This document shows, one piece after another, positions 1 to 8,668 of a DNA stretch of 64,000 nt (position 1 is the stretch's first letter; every line of letters starts with the position of its first letter). Under the pieces are notes generated by a model that had not been told where the DNA came from, made no database searches, and saw only the letters and a program-made list of their open reading frames with translations. The translations under genes were made by a program, and so were the position numbers. Where the stretch lies: positions 62,001-126,000 of the forward strand of contig NZ_JOIZ01000003.1 in NCBI RefSeq assembly GCF_000721605.1, read 5' to 3'. Source of the DNA: Streptomyces sp. NRRL S-37 (lineage in GTDB: Bacteria > Actinomycetota > Actinomycetes > Streptomycetales > Streptomycetaceae).

Positions 1-3
1 GAC

Positions 4-594
4 ATGGCGCAGAGCTGCATGGAGGAGCGTGACAAGGCGCGCTCCGAGGCAGCCGACGCCGAGGCACTGCGCCAGAACCGGGACTACTGGAAGAACCAGT
101 ACCTGGATCTGTCGAGAGGCGGTGCTGCGCAGACGGCGACGCTCGACGTCTGGAGCCAGATTCCGGTCCTGGGAGCGACGGACGCCCTGCCCACGTTCCA
201 AGCACTCACCGAGGCGTCGGAGCAGCACATCGTGTTCACGGCGAGAGCGGCGCGCGCCTGGAAGGAGTCCCGGTACCCGCACCGCCAGGAGATGACCGAC
301 CGGTTGACGGCTCTCGCACAGGCCGCGATGGACCTCTACAGGAAGTCCGGCAAGATACCCAGGCTGGCCCAGTGGTTCTACGACAACCATGGACTGAAGT
401 ACGCGCCTAGCGACGAGAGGCTCAGTAAGGACAAGGACAAGCGCTACTTCACGTTCGACCAGAAGCCCTGGGACGGACTGCCGCACATCAAAGTCCGGGA
501 CGCCGTCTCCCCCAACGAGGTCGGACGGATCTACTTCGCTCTCGATCCCGAGGGGAAGCGGTTCATCGTGAACCACGTCGGACTGCACCTCTGA
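4..594 (+). CDS. Hypothetical protein, possibly 5'-truncated
   Basis: The frame codes for 196 residues from the first ATG at base 4, but it is open to base 1, so the true start may lie before the window. Residues about 5-35 are charged and helix-prone, like a short coiled coil. The middle is helical and Ala-rich. The last 50 residues are Lys/Arg/Asp-rich, with a compact segment ending GRIYFALDPEGKRFIVNHVG that looks like a small beta-rich domain of the kind seen in prophage or toxin-like proteins. I do not recognise the family and assign no function. Its AT content is somewhat higher than that of the neighbouring genes. Confidence 0.6.
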   Translation: MAQSCMEERDKARSEAADAEALRQNRDYWKNQYLDLSRGGAAQTATLDVWSQIPVLGATDALPTFQALTEASEQHIVFTARAARAWKESRYPHRQEMTDRLTALAQAAMDLYRKSGKIPRLAQWFYDNHGLKYAPSDERLSKDKDKRYFTFDQKPWDGLPHIKVRDAVSPNEVGRIYFALDPEGKRFIVNHVGLHL

Positions 595-1330
595 TGGCAT
601 CGCGCGGCCGACCTGCCGTCGGTGGCGCCTGAACAGCGCTGATGTGGCAGCGACCTGCACGTTCCACGTGCTTGATCGACTGCGCCACCCGGTGGGACAT
701 GATCTCCTGTGGGCTCATGTCCCCTCACTCTGCCGAAAAGGGTGAGCACCCGGCGGGCGAATGCGACTCACACACTCAAATGAGCGGAGCGTGAACACTG
801 GAGGCCGAAATGCTCCCGCTTTCGGAACGGGTACATGCCTCCTGAGGGTGCGGCGAGGGGCCGTGCCCTGCGACGCGGTACAGGCGGTCACTCGACCCGT
901 CAGAGCCGACCGTTCCACCTGCGGATTCCGACGCCGCGATCCCCTGCACCGCAAAGCGGGACGCCACCACTGGCCGACACGGAGTCCGCCTCCGTGCTCA
1001 CGGAACCGGTGCGCTTCGTCCGGCACGAACGGTGATGTCGCCCGGTGTTCCGGCCGGGCGAGGAGAAAACGGCAGCCGGACGCCGAAACCCTGTATGCCG
1101 TTGAATGTGACGTCAATGCCGCTGCCCCCCAGGTGGTGAGCGGAAGACGGGCATCGGTCGAAACGGCGAGTGCGGACGGAGTCGCGCGAAAGCATTGACG
1201 GGTCGTCAGCCGGGTTCTAGTTTCTGACCGTCTCCCCGAACCTTGTTCGTCATGTCGAACAGTAATGGGGGTCGTCGAGCAGGTCACGCCCGTTCCGTTC
1301 GCGCACCAGCCCCACATACCTGGAGAGCCG
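595..1330. other. Long gene-free stretch with one promoter
   Basis: About 735 bases without a convincing gene. Several open frames exist on both strands, but their translations are Arg/Pro-rich and resemble no family, as expected for chance frames in high-GC DNA. The only supported element is the promoter at 1195-1223. The region may be the scar of older rearrangement, but no transposase or terminal repeat is visible. Confidence 0.5.
1195..1223 (+). promoter_or_regulatory. Promoter of the GH43 gene
   Basis: TTGACG at 1195-1200 and TAGTTT at 1218-1223 are separated by 17 bases, matching the -35/-10 pattern of the streptomycete housekeeping sigma factor. Transcription would begin near 1230, giving a leader of about 100 bases before the start codon at 1331. 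Confidence 0.65.
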
Positions 1331-2734
1331 ATGAGCGTACGCCCCCACAGCCAGGCCATGCCGTCCCGCAGACTGTTCCTCGGCGCCGCCGCGGCCACGT
1401 CGGTGGCCCTGGCCGCCGACCTGTCCCTGGGCGCCCCGCCCGCCCATGCCGCCGACTCCGCCTACGTCATGGGCTACTTCACGGAGTCACCGAACGGCCT
1501 CGGCACCGACTACGGACTCCACCTGGCCGTCAGCACCGACTCCCTGAACTGGACGCCGCTGAACCAGAACAACCCCGTCGTCACCCCCACCGCGGGCGCC
1601 GGCGGCCTGCGCGACCCGTTCATCATGCGCAAGCGCGACGGCGGCTTCATCGTGCTGGCCACGGACCTCAAGGGCACCGACTGGGGCTACAACAGCCAGA
1701 CCATCCACGTGTGGGACTCAGCCGACCTGCGCACCTTCACCAACTACCGCCGCCCCCACCTGCACGACATGGTCACCCACAGCTGGGCCCCCGAAGCCTT
1801 CTGGGACGCGAGCCGCGGCCAGTACGCCATCCTCTACTCGGCCGTGAACTCCACCGGCCACAACGTCCTGATGGTCAACTACACCAGCGACTTCACGACC
1901 GTCTCCGCGCCCCAGGTGTTCTTCGACCCCGGCTACGACGTCATCGACGGCGACATGGCCGTCGGCGTGAACGGCGTCAACTACCTCTACTTCAAGAGCA
2001 GCAGCACCGGCGGTCTGGTCGGGGCGCGCTCCACCTCACTGAACCCGGGCAGCTTCACGCCGTTCAGCACGTCGGTCGCCCACGGGGGAACGGAGGCGCC
2101 CACGCTCGTGAAGTCCCTGACCTCGAACACCTGGTACCTGTGGGGCGACACCTACACCCCCAACGGCGTCTTCTACGCCTGGCGGACCACCGACCTCGCG
2201 ACCGGCACCTGGACCCCGGTGGACCAGAAGCTCTACACCCACCCGGTCAACGCCAAGCACTGCACCATCGCCCCGATCACCGCCGCCGAGTACACCAACC
2301 TGCTGGCCCGCTGGGGCGCCCCCGCCTGGAACCGGCTGAAGTCGTACAACTACCCGGACCGCTACGTCCGCCACGCCGACTACCTGGCACGGATCGACAC
2401 CTACCCCTTCGACCCGTACACCGACTCCCAGTGGAGGCTGGTCCCCGGGCTGGCCGACTCCTCCGGCGTCTCGTTCCAGTCGGTCAACTACCCCACCCGC
2501 TATCTGCGGCACTACGACTACCAGGTCCGACTGGACGTCAACGACGGCACCAGTGCCTTCGCCCAGGACGCCACCTTCCACCGCGTCGCCGGCCTGGCCG
2601 ACGCCTCCTGGTCCTCCTTCCGCTCCCACAACCACCCCACCCGCTACCTCCGCCACTCCGGCTACGCCCTGCGCGTCGACCCGGTCGGCACCGCCACCGA
2701 CCGCGCCGACGCCACCTTCTCGGTGGGCCACTGA
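1331..2734 (+). CDS. Secreted GH43 glycosidase with AbfB (CBM42) domain
   Basis: The 467-residue protein begins at ATG 1331 after GGAGAG. It has a Tat signal (SRRLFLGAAAA near residues 12-22, cleavage near AHA-AD about residue 41), so it should be exported folded. Residues about 45-320 form a five-bladed GH43 domain. LRDPFI (Asp95) fits the pKa-modulating aspartate and HGGTEAPT (Glu255) fits the catalytic acid. Residues about 325-467 are an AbfB-type arabinose-binding beta-trefoil with three repeats built on NYPxRYxRH. The likely role is hydrolysis of arabinofuranosyl or xylosyl links in plant hemicellulose outside the cell. The exact substrate cannot be read from the sequence. It is monocistronic and faces the convergent ABC operon. 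Confidence 0.9.
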   Translation: MSVRPHSQAMPSRRLFLGAAAATSVALAADLSLGAPPAHAADSAYVMGYFTESPNGLGTDYGLHLAVSTDSLNWTPLNQNNPVVTPTAGAGGLRDPFIMRKRDGGFIVLATDLKGTDWGYNSQTIHVWDSADLRTFTNYRRPHLHDMVTHSWAPEAFWDASRGQYAILYSAVNSTGHNVLMVNYTSDFTTVSAPQVFFDPGYDVIDGDMAVGVNGVNYLYFKSSSTGGLVGARSTSLNPGSFTPFSTSVAHGGTEAPTLVKSLTSNTWYLWGDTYTPNGVFYAWRTTDLATGTWTPVDQKLYTHPVNAKHCTIAPITAAEYTNLLARWGAPAWNRLKSYNYPDRYVRHADYLARIDTYPFDPYTDSQWRLVPGLADSSGVSFQSVNYPTRYLRHYDYQVRLDVNDGTSAFAQDATFHRVAGLADASWSSFRSHNHPTRYLRHSGYALRVDPVGTATDRADATFSVGH

Positions 2735-2735
2735 C

Positions 2736-2757
2736 CGCACGTCGGGCGGTACGTGCG
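2736..2757. terminator. Hairpin between convergent genes
   Basis: CGCACGT (2736-2742) and ACGTGCG (2751-2757) form a perfect 7-bp stem with an 8-base loop. It fills the 23-base gap between the stop codons of the GH43 gene and the ABC ATPase gene, so it could terminate both. There is no U-run, as is usual in Streptomyces. Confidence 0.5.
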
Positions 2758-4506
2758 TCACGTGACCGTTCCCACCGCCAGACGGGTCGTCGTCCGCACG
2801 AGGGACGCGGTGAACGGGTGGCTCGGCGCGGTCAAGACCTGCCGGGCCGGGCCCTGTTCGACGAGCTCGCCGGCGTCCAGTACGGCGACACGGTGGGCCA
2901 GGGCGGCCGTGTCCAGGTCGTGGGTGATCAGGACGAGGGACAGCTGGTCGCGTTCGCGGACCAGCGAGGTGAGCACGTCGAGGATGCCCCGGCGGGTGAG
3001 CGTGTCGAGGCCGGAGGTGATCTCGTCGCAGACCAGGACACGGGGGCGGGCGAGCAGGGCGCGGGCGAGGGCGGCGCGCTGGAGTTCGCCACCGGAGAGC
3101 CGGCCGGGGTGCCGGTGGGCCAGCTCCTCCGGGAGCCCGAGGCCGGCCAGGGTGGTCAGCGCCTCCCGAGTCGCCGTGTCCTCGTCGGTGCCGCGCAGGC
3201 GGACCGCGGTGCGGGCGACCTGCCGTACGACGGGGCGGTGCTCGTCGAAGGCGGCGTGCGCGTCCTGGAAGGCGTACTGCACGGCCGCGAGTTGGGTGCG
3301 GCTGCGGTCGCGCAGGCTTCGCGGCAACGGTGTGCCGTCCAGGAGGATCTCGCCGTCGTGGTCCCGGTGGAGGCCGGCGACGCAGCGGGCCAGGGTGGTC
3401 TTGCCGCTGCCGGACCGGCCGACGACGGCGAGCGACCGGCCCGGGTACAGGTCGAGTTCGGGGGCGCGCAGGACGACTGCCGTGCCGCGGGCGCCGTCGC
3501 GGTGGCGGGCGGTCAGACCGCGCACCCGCAACACCGGCGGCCCGGTGCGGGCGGTGTGGCCGTCCGCGTCCGGCGACTCCGTACGTGTACCGAGCAGTCC
3601 GCGTGTCGGCGCCCCCGGCCGACTGGCCGGCTCGTCCGGGTCCGGTACCTCTGTACGTGCGTGGGGCAGCCCGTGTACGCGCGGTCCCGGTTGCCCGGTC
3701 GGCTCGTCCGGGTCCGGCGACTCCGCGTGTTCGCCGAACAGTTCACGGGTCCATTCGTGCCGGGGCGAGACCCGGACCCGCCGGGCCGGGCCCGACTCGA
3801 CGACCCGGCCCGCCCGCAGGACCACCACCTCGTCGGCGAGCGCGCGCACCACGTCCAGGTCGTGGCTGAGCAGCACCACCGCGATGCCGCGGGCCGCGAC
3901 GGCCCTGAACCGCTCCACGATACGGCTCTTGGTCAGGGCGTCCTGGCCGGTGGTGGGCTCGTCGGCCACGACGACGCGCGCGCCCAGCAGCAACGCCTGG
4001 GCGAGGACGACGCGTTGCTGCTGACCGCCGGAGAGCTGGTGCGGATAGCGTCGCAACAGGGACTCGGCATCAGCCAGTTGTGCTTCGGTCAACGCCCGCA
4101 GGACACGTTCGCGGGTCGCCGCCCGGCGTTGCCGCACCGGCAGCCGGCGCACCTGGGCGCGGGCGATGTCGGTCAGCAGCGCGGAGACCCGGCGGGCGGG
4201 GTTGAGGGCCGCCGCCGGATGCTGGGGGACGTAGCCGACGAGGCCGCCGTCCGCCACCCGTACGTCGCCGGTGACCAGGGCGTCCGCCGGGTACTCGCCG
4301 AGCAGGGCGAGGCCGGTGGTGGTCTTGCCGCTGCCGGACGCCCCGATCAGCGCCGTCACCCTGCCGGGCAGCACCCGCAGGCTCACCCCGTCGACGATCG
4401 CCCGGCCGTCGACGACGACGCGCAGGTCGCGGATCTCGGCCAAGGGATCCCCGCCGGTGTCCACGTCGGTGTCTCCGCCGGCGCCCTTCTCGTACTCGTG
4501 CTTCAC
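2758..4506 (-). CDS. Fused double ABC ATPase of peptide/nickel-type importer
   Basis: This 582-residue protein is two ABC ATPases in one chain. Domain 1 has Walker A GASGSGKTT (residues 55-63), Q95, signature LSGGQQQR (158-165) and Walker B ending DE at 182-183. Domain 2 has Walker A lysine near 369, signature LSGGELQR, Walker B VLVCDE and a THD switch histidine. It would power the permease pair encoded just upstream in the operon. Start GTG 4506 overlaps the upstream stop as GTGA and is preceded by GAAGGAAG. The linker contains about two and a half copies of a 24-residue repeat made by 72-bp tandem DNA repeats. It is the last gene of the operon. Confidence 0.9.
   Translation of the reverse strand: MKHEYEKGAGGDTDVDTGGDPLAEIRDLRVVVDGRAIVDGVSLRVLPGRVTALIGASGSGKTTTGLALLGEYPADALVTGDVRVADGGLVGYVPQHPAAALNPARRVSALLTDIARAQVRRLPVRQRRAATRERVLRALTEAQLADAESLLRRYPHQLSGGQQQRVVLAQALLLGARVVVADEPTTGQDALTKSRIVERFRAVAARGIAVVLLSHDLDVVRALADEVVVLRAGRVVESGPARRVRVSPRHEWTRELFGEHAESPDPDEPTGQPGPRVHGLPHARTEVPDPDEPASRPGAPTRGLLGTRTESPDADGHTARTGPPVLRVRGLTARHRDGARGTAVVLRAPELDLYPGRSLAVVGRSGSGKTTLARCVAGLHRDHDGEILLDGTPLPRSLRDRSRTQLAAVQYAFQDAHAAFDEHRPVVRQVARTAVRLRGTDEDTATREALTTLAGLGLPEELAHRHPGRLSGGELQRAALARALLARPRVLVCDEITSGLDTLTRRGILDVLTSLVRERDQLSLVLITHDLDTAALAHRVAVLDAGELVEQGPARQVLTAPSHPFTASLVRTTTRLAVGTVT
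3561..3740. repeat. 72-bp in-frame tandem repeats in the ATPase linker
   Basis: The block CGTCCGGGTCCGG recurs with exact 72-base spacing (units starting near 3561, 3633 and 3705). It encodes repeats of the form E-S/V-PD-P/A-DEP followed by PG and GL in the flexible linker between the two nucleotide-binding domains. Because 72 is a multiple of three, copy-number changes keep the frame and would only alter linker length. Confidence 0.75.
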
Positions 4507-5333
4507 GGGCGTGCTTCCTTCTCTGTCCGGCGCGGGCCCCGGTGCCCGCCCTTGTCCAGCGCGGCGTCGAAGAGGAGGTTCGTCCCCGTCGTCAGCGCGA
4601 CGATCAGTACGGCGGGGACGACCACGGCCCACGGCTGGACGAACAGGCCGGTGCGGTTGCGGTCGACCATGACCGCCCAGTCGGCGGCGTCGGGTGCCAC
4701 GCCGACGCCGAGGAACGCGGCCGTGGCGACCAGGTAGAGCACGCCGGTCAGCCGGGTGCCGGCGTCGGCGGCCAGGGTGCGCAGCATGGAGCGGCCGACA
4801 TAGCCGACGGCCGTCCGCCACCACGTCTCGCCCTGCATGCGCAGCGCCTCGACCGCGGGCCGGGCGGCGGCCTCGGCGGCGGCGGCACGCACCAGCCGGG
4901 CCGCGTCGGGCACGTTGGCCAGGGCGACCAGCAGGGCGAGACCGACGGCGCCCGGCGTGAACACCGTGGCGGCCAGCAGGATCAGCAGCAGCGACGGGAC
5001 GGCGAGCAGCACGTCCAGCGGCCGCATCAGCAGCTCCTCCAGCAGACGGTGCCGGGTGAGCGCGCTGACCAGCCCGACCGGGAGGGCGACCAGGTAGGCC
5101 AGGGCGGTCGCGGCGAGCGCGGTCAGCACCACCGGCCGCCCGCCGTGCAGCACCTGCCCCCAGACGTCCCGGCCCACGAAGTCGGTACCGAGCCAGTGCC
5201 CCCCGCCCAGCGTGAAGGACGCGGCCCGCGCCCCCGGTTCACCCGCGAACACCGGCCCGAGCAGGGCGAGTACGAGCGGTACGGCGACGATCGTGAGGCC
5301 GAGCGCGAAGCGGCCCGTACGCGGACTCCTCAC
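4503..5333 (-). CDS. ABC importer permease, DppC/NikC type
   Basis: The 276-residue membrane protein has about six hydrophobic segments and the binding-protein-dependent transport domain. It has an EAA-like cytoplasmic loop (EALRMQGETWW region) that docks on the ATPase. The N-terminal segment followed by a periplasmic stretch containing LGTDFVGRDVWGQ is the hallmark of the DppC/NikC half of peptide, nickel and opine importers. GTG 5333 overlaps the preceding stop (GTGA), and its own stop overlaps the ATPase start, so all three are translationally coupled. Confidence 0.9.
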   Translation of the reverse strand: MRSPRTGRFALGLTIVAVPLVLALLGPVFAGEPGARAASFTLGGGHWLGTDFVGRDVWGQVLHGGRPVVLTALAATALAYLVALPVGLVSALTRHRLLEELLMRPLDVLLAVPSLLLILLAATVFTPGAVGLALLVALANVPDAARLVRAAAAEAAARPAVEALRMQGETWWRTAVGYVGRSMLRTLAADAGTRLTGVLYLVATAAFLGVGVAPDAADWAVMVDRNRTGLFVQPWAVVVPAVLIVALTTGTNLLFDAALDKGGHRGPRRTEKEARP

Positions 5334-6283
5334 GCGGCCACCCCCGCCCGGGGTGCGAGCCGGTGGGCGACCAGGTCGGCGCCCAGGTTCAGTACGACGG
5401 TCAGCACGCCGAACACCACCGCCAGCCCTTGCACGACGGGCACGTCGCGTTCGGCGACGGCGCCCAGCAGAACCGTGCCGAGCCCGGGGATCACGTACAG
5501 GGCCTCCACGACGATGACCCCGCACAGCAGCCAGTCGACGGTGCGGGCGAGCTGCTGGGCGGCGGGCGCCAAGGCGTTGGGCAGGGCGTGGGTGTACCGG
5601 ACCCGGGCGCCGGACACGCCGTAGCGGCGGGCCTGCGCCACGTACGGGGAGGCGAGCGCGTCGATCATGCCCGCGCGCACCAGCCGCACCAGCGAGCAGA
5701 CGGGCCGCGACAGCAGCACCAGTACGGGCAGGACCAGCGCGGCCGGGTGGGCGAGCAGGTCGGTGCCGTAGCCGACGGCGGTCGGCGGGAACCAGCCGAG
5801 CCGCAGCGCGAACACGGTCACCAGCAGCACACCGAGGGCGAACTCGGGGACGGCGTACACGGCGAGCGTCACGGAGCTGATCAGCCGGTCCACCGGCCGG
5901 CCCGCGTGACGGGCGGCCAGCACCCCGAGCCCGAACCCGGCCGGTACCAGCAGGGCCACGGTGAGCGCGGCCAGCAGCAGGGTGGGGCCGAAGCCGTCGG
6001 CGAGGTACTGGCGCACCGGGCGGCCGGAGACCAGGGAGGTGCCGAGGTCGCCGTGGAGCAGCCCCGCCGCCCAGTCGGCCAGCCGCTCCCACGCCGGCCG
6101 GTCCAGCTCCATCGCCTCCCGGATGGCCGCGATCCGGGCCGGGTCGGGCTGGTCCCCGGCGAGGGCGACCGCGGCGTCGCCCGGCAGCGCCTCGGTGAGC
6201 GCGAAGACCAGCAGCACCACGGCCACGGTCTGCACGCCGCCGAGGAGCAGCCGCCGGGCGACGAAGGAGCGCAGTCCGCTCAC
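5330..6283 (-). CDS. ABC importer permease, DppB/NikB type
   Basis: The 317-residue integral membrane protein begins FVARRLLLG and continues with LPGDAA. This is typical of the DppB/NikB half of the peptide/nickel/opine transporter family, which starts with a transmembrane helix and a large extracytoplasmic loop (about residues 35-95). The conserved loop near ALASPYVAQARRYGVSGARV is the ATPase contact. Start GTG 6283 overlaps the stop of the substrate-binding-protein gene as GTGA. It should pair with the downstream permease to form the channel. Confidence 0.9.
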   Translation of the reverse strand: MSGLRSFVARRLLLGGVQTVAVVLLVFALTEALPGDAAVALAGDQPDPARIAAIREAMELDRPAWERLADWAAGLLHGDLGTSLVSGRPVRQYLADGFGPTLLLAALTVALLVPAGFGLGVLAARHAGRPVDRLISSVTLAVYAVPEFALGVLLVTVFALRLGWFPPTAVGYGTDLLAHPAALVLPVLVLLSRPVCSLVRLVRAGMIDALASPYVAQARRYGVSGARVRYTHALPNALAPAAQQLARTVDWLLCGVIVVEALYVIPGLGTVLLGAVAERDVPVVQGLAVVFGVLTVVLNLGADLVAHRLAPRAGVAA

Positions 6284-7863
6284 GCGAGCCACACCGTGTC
6301 GAAGCGGGCCCAGTCGAGGGTGTTGGCGGGCGCCTTCGTGTCGACCCCCTTGACGTTGCGGGCCGTTCCGATGATCCAGTCGGCGAACCCCCAGATGAGG
6401 AAGCCGCCTTCGGCGTACAGGCGGCGCTGCATGCGCTCGTACACGGCGGCGCGTTCCGTCTTGTCGCGGGTGGACTGGGCCTGCTGGTACAGCGCGTCGA
6501 AGTCCTTGTGCCGCCACTTGGTGGCGTTGGTGGTGGAGTCGGTGAGCAGCCGCTGGGAGATGTGCGCCTCGATGGGCATGGCGCCGGAGCGGTAGCAGCA
6601 CAGGGAGCCGTTGTCGAGGATGTCGCTCCAGTAGGAGTCCTTGCTGCCCATCCTCACCTCGACGGTGACCCCGGCCTTCTTCGCCTGGTCGCGGAAGATG
6701 CTCGCGGCCTCGGTGAACCCGGCGGCGACGGCGGAGGTGTCCAGGGTCACCTTCAGGTCCTCGGCGCCGGCCTGCTTCAGCAGCGCACGGGCCCTGTCGA
6801 GGTCCTGCTCGCGCTGGGGCAGACCGTCGGCGTAGTACTCGTAGCCCTTGCCGAACAGGTCGTTGCCGACCTCGCCCGCGCCGGACAGCGCGCCGTCGAC
6901 GAGTTCCTGGCGGTCGGCGATCAGGAAGAACGCCTGGCGCACCCGCTCGTCGTCGAAGGGCGGCCGGTCGGTCTTCATGCAGAACGCCTGCATGGCGCTG
7001 CCCCGCAGCCGCACGATCTCGATCTGCCCCTTGTCCTCGTGGGCGCGGGCGGTGGTGGGGTTGAGCTCGTGGGCGTACTCGATCTGTCCGCCGAGCAGCG
7101 CGTTGACCCGGGCCGACTCCTCGTTCGCCACGACGAACTCGATCTCGTCGAGGTGCGGGGCGCCCTCCCAGTAGTCGTCGTAGCGGCGGAAGACCGCCGA
7201 GCGGCCGGGCGCGAACGACACGAAGCGGAACGGGCCGGAGCCGACCGGCTCCTTGTCGAACCCGGTGGCGTTCTCGGGCACGATGTACGCGCCGAACGCG
7301 GCCAGGACGTTGGGGAATTCGGCCGTGGGCCGCTTGAGCACGAACTCGATGACGCGTTCGCCGGTGGCGCGGCTGGCGTCGAGGTCGATGGGCTCCAGGG
7401 ACGCCTTGGCGCGGAACGCCTGCTTCGGGTCGGCGATACGGCGGTAGCTGTAGAGGACGTCCTGCGCGGTGACCGGGCTGCCGTCGTGGAAGGTGGCCTC
7501 GCGCAGGGTGACCTGCCAGCGGTCCAGCGTCTTGTTCGGCTCCCACTTCTCGGCGAGGCGGGGCTGTGCGGACAGGTCGGCGCCGTAGTCGGCGAGCTTG
7601 TCGAACAGGGCCTTGGCGCGGGCGACGTCGGCGAACAGGTTGGCGAGGTGCGGGTCGAGGGTCTCGCTCGCGCCACCGCCCGCGAACGCGGCGCGCAGCC
7701 GCCCGCCCTTCTTCGGCGAGCCGTCGCCCGCGCCGTCGTCGGAGCCGGAACCGGAACCGCCGCCGCATCCGGTCAGGGTGAGCGCACCGAGACCGGTCGC
7801 GGCGAGGAAGCCGCGGCGGCGCAGGGCCGGGAAGGGGAGGGAGCGGGTCGAATCGTCGTGCAT
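6280..7863 (-). CDS. Peptide/nickel/opine-type solute-binding lipoprotein
   Basis: The 527-residue protein (SBP family 5) starts at ATG 7863 behind GAGGAAA. The N-terminus has RRRGFLAATG followed by lipobox LTGC (Cys33), so it is a Tat-exported lipoprotein anchored outside the membrane. The mature part has the long two-lobed cluster-C architecture that binds oligopeptides, nickel chelates or opine metallophores. Hallmarks such as FHDGSPVTAQDVLYSYRR and VGSGPFRF are present. Given the biosynthesis genes upstream in the same operon, the ligand is inferred to be the metal-loaded product of those enzymes. This is inference, because such proteins cannot be assigned a ligand by eye. Confidence 0.9.
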   Translation of the reverse strand: MHDDSTRSLPFPALRRRGFLAATGLGALTLTGCGGGSGSGSDDGAGDGSPKKGGRLRAAFAGGGASETLDPHLANLFADVARAKALFDKLADYGADLSAQPRLAEKWEPNKTLDRWQVTLREATFHDGSPVTAQDVLYSYRRIADPKQAFRAKASLEPIDLDASRATGERVIEFVLKRPTAEFPNVLAAFGAYIVPENATGFDKEPVGSGPFRFVSFAPGRSAVFRRYDDYWEGAPHLDEIEFVVANEESARVNALLGGQIEYAHELNPTTARAHEDKGQIEIVRLRGSAMQAFCMKTDRPPFDDERVRQAFFLIADRQELVDGALSGAGEVGNDLFGKGYEYYADGLPQREQDLDRARALLKQAGAEDLKVTLDTSAVAAGFTEAASIFRDQAKKAGVTVEVRMGSKDSYWSDILDNGSLCCYRSGAMPIEAHISQRLLTDSTTNATKWRHKDFDALYQQAQSTRDKTERAAVYERMQRRLYAEGGFLIWGFADWIIGTARNVKGVDTKAPANTLDWARFDTVWLA

Positions 7864-7873
7864 GTGAGTTTCC

Positions 7874-8668
7874 TCAGTGTGTAGTTGTACTGGTGAGACG
7901 GGCCACCACGTGCAGCCGGTCGGCGTCGGTGGTACGGCCGGGGAGCAGGCCCTCCTGCCAGGGCGGCTCGGTGCGCGGGCCCGGTCCGTCGTGGAGTTCC
8001 AGGACCTCGTAGCCGTGCGCGGCCAGCAGGTGGCGCAGCTCCTGCGGGAACAGCAGCCGCCACGCGGACCGCTGCTCGACGGGTGCCGACCCGTCGTCCG
8101 CGGTCCATACGCGCCTGCGGCGCAGCAGTTGGTCCGTACGGTCCACCGTGAGGGTGGTGACGGACCGGTGGACGGTGCCCCGCCAGGTGAACTCGTTGAC
8201 TTTGGGCGTGTCGAGCAGGTCGGTGCGGCCGAGGAAGTACGCGCCGTTGCGCATCTCCGCGACGAGCAGGCCGCCCGGTGCCAGGGCGCGGCGGCAGGAG
8301 GACAGGAAGCCGTCGAGCTGATCGTTGGTGTGGCAGTACAGCAGGGCGCTGTCCAGGCACACCACGGCGTCGAACACCCCCTGCCCCAGGTCGAATCCAT
8401 GCAGGTCGGCACGGACGTACCCGGGTCCGGGATGGTGGTCGCGGGCGTGCGCGAGCATCGCCTCGGAAAGGTCCGCGCCGGTCACGTCACGGCCGGCGCC
8501 GCACAGCCACGCGGCGTCGCGCCCGGTGCCACAGCCCATGTCCAACACCCGCTTCCCCGCCCCGTGCCGGCGCAGGCAGTCCTCCGCCCAGCGTCCGGCC
8601 AGCCGGCCGGGGTCGGGGAAACGGGCCTCGTAGAGCGCGGGGTTGTCGGTGAGCAGGTTGTCCGTCAT
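7874..8668 (-). CDS. Class I SAM-dependent methyltransferase
   Basis: The 264-residue cytoplasmic enzyme has motif I VLDMGCGTGRDA (about residues 40-51), an acidic motif II in GADLSEAM, and FDAVVCLDSALLY as post-motif. This matches the Methyltransf_25/11 fold. ATG 8668 overlaps the MFS stop (ATGA), and ten bases separate its stop from the binding-protein gene. It probably N- or O-methylates a small-molecule intermediate of the operon's product, inferred from context. No residue identifies the acceptor. Confidence 0.88.
   Translation of the reverse strand: MTDNLLTDNPALYEARFPDPGRLAGRWAEDCLRRHGAGKRVLDMGCGTGRDAAWLCGAGRDVTGADLSEAMLAHARDHHPGPGYVRADLHGFDLGQGVFDAVVCLDSALLYCHTNDQLDGFLSSCRRALAPGGLLVAEMRNGAYFLGRTDLLDTPKVNEFTWRGTVHRSVTTLTVDRTDQLLRRRRVWTADDGSAPVEQRSAWRLLFPQELRHLLAAHGYEVLELHDGPGPRTEPPWQEGLLPGRTTDADRLHVVARLTSTTTH

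Noticed and set aside
590..724. A small minus-strand frame with start at 724 and a GAGTGAGGGG site
   Set aside because: It would encode about 45-50 residues of no recognised family and overlaps the end of the first gene. The evidence is too weak.
1243..4737. A very long plus-strand open frame spanning the GH43 gene and the antisense of the ABC ATPase
   Set aside because: Its translation is Arg/Pro/Gly-rich, lacks domains and crosses two well-supported genes in other frames. It results from high GC content.
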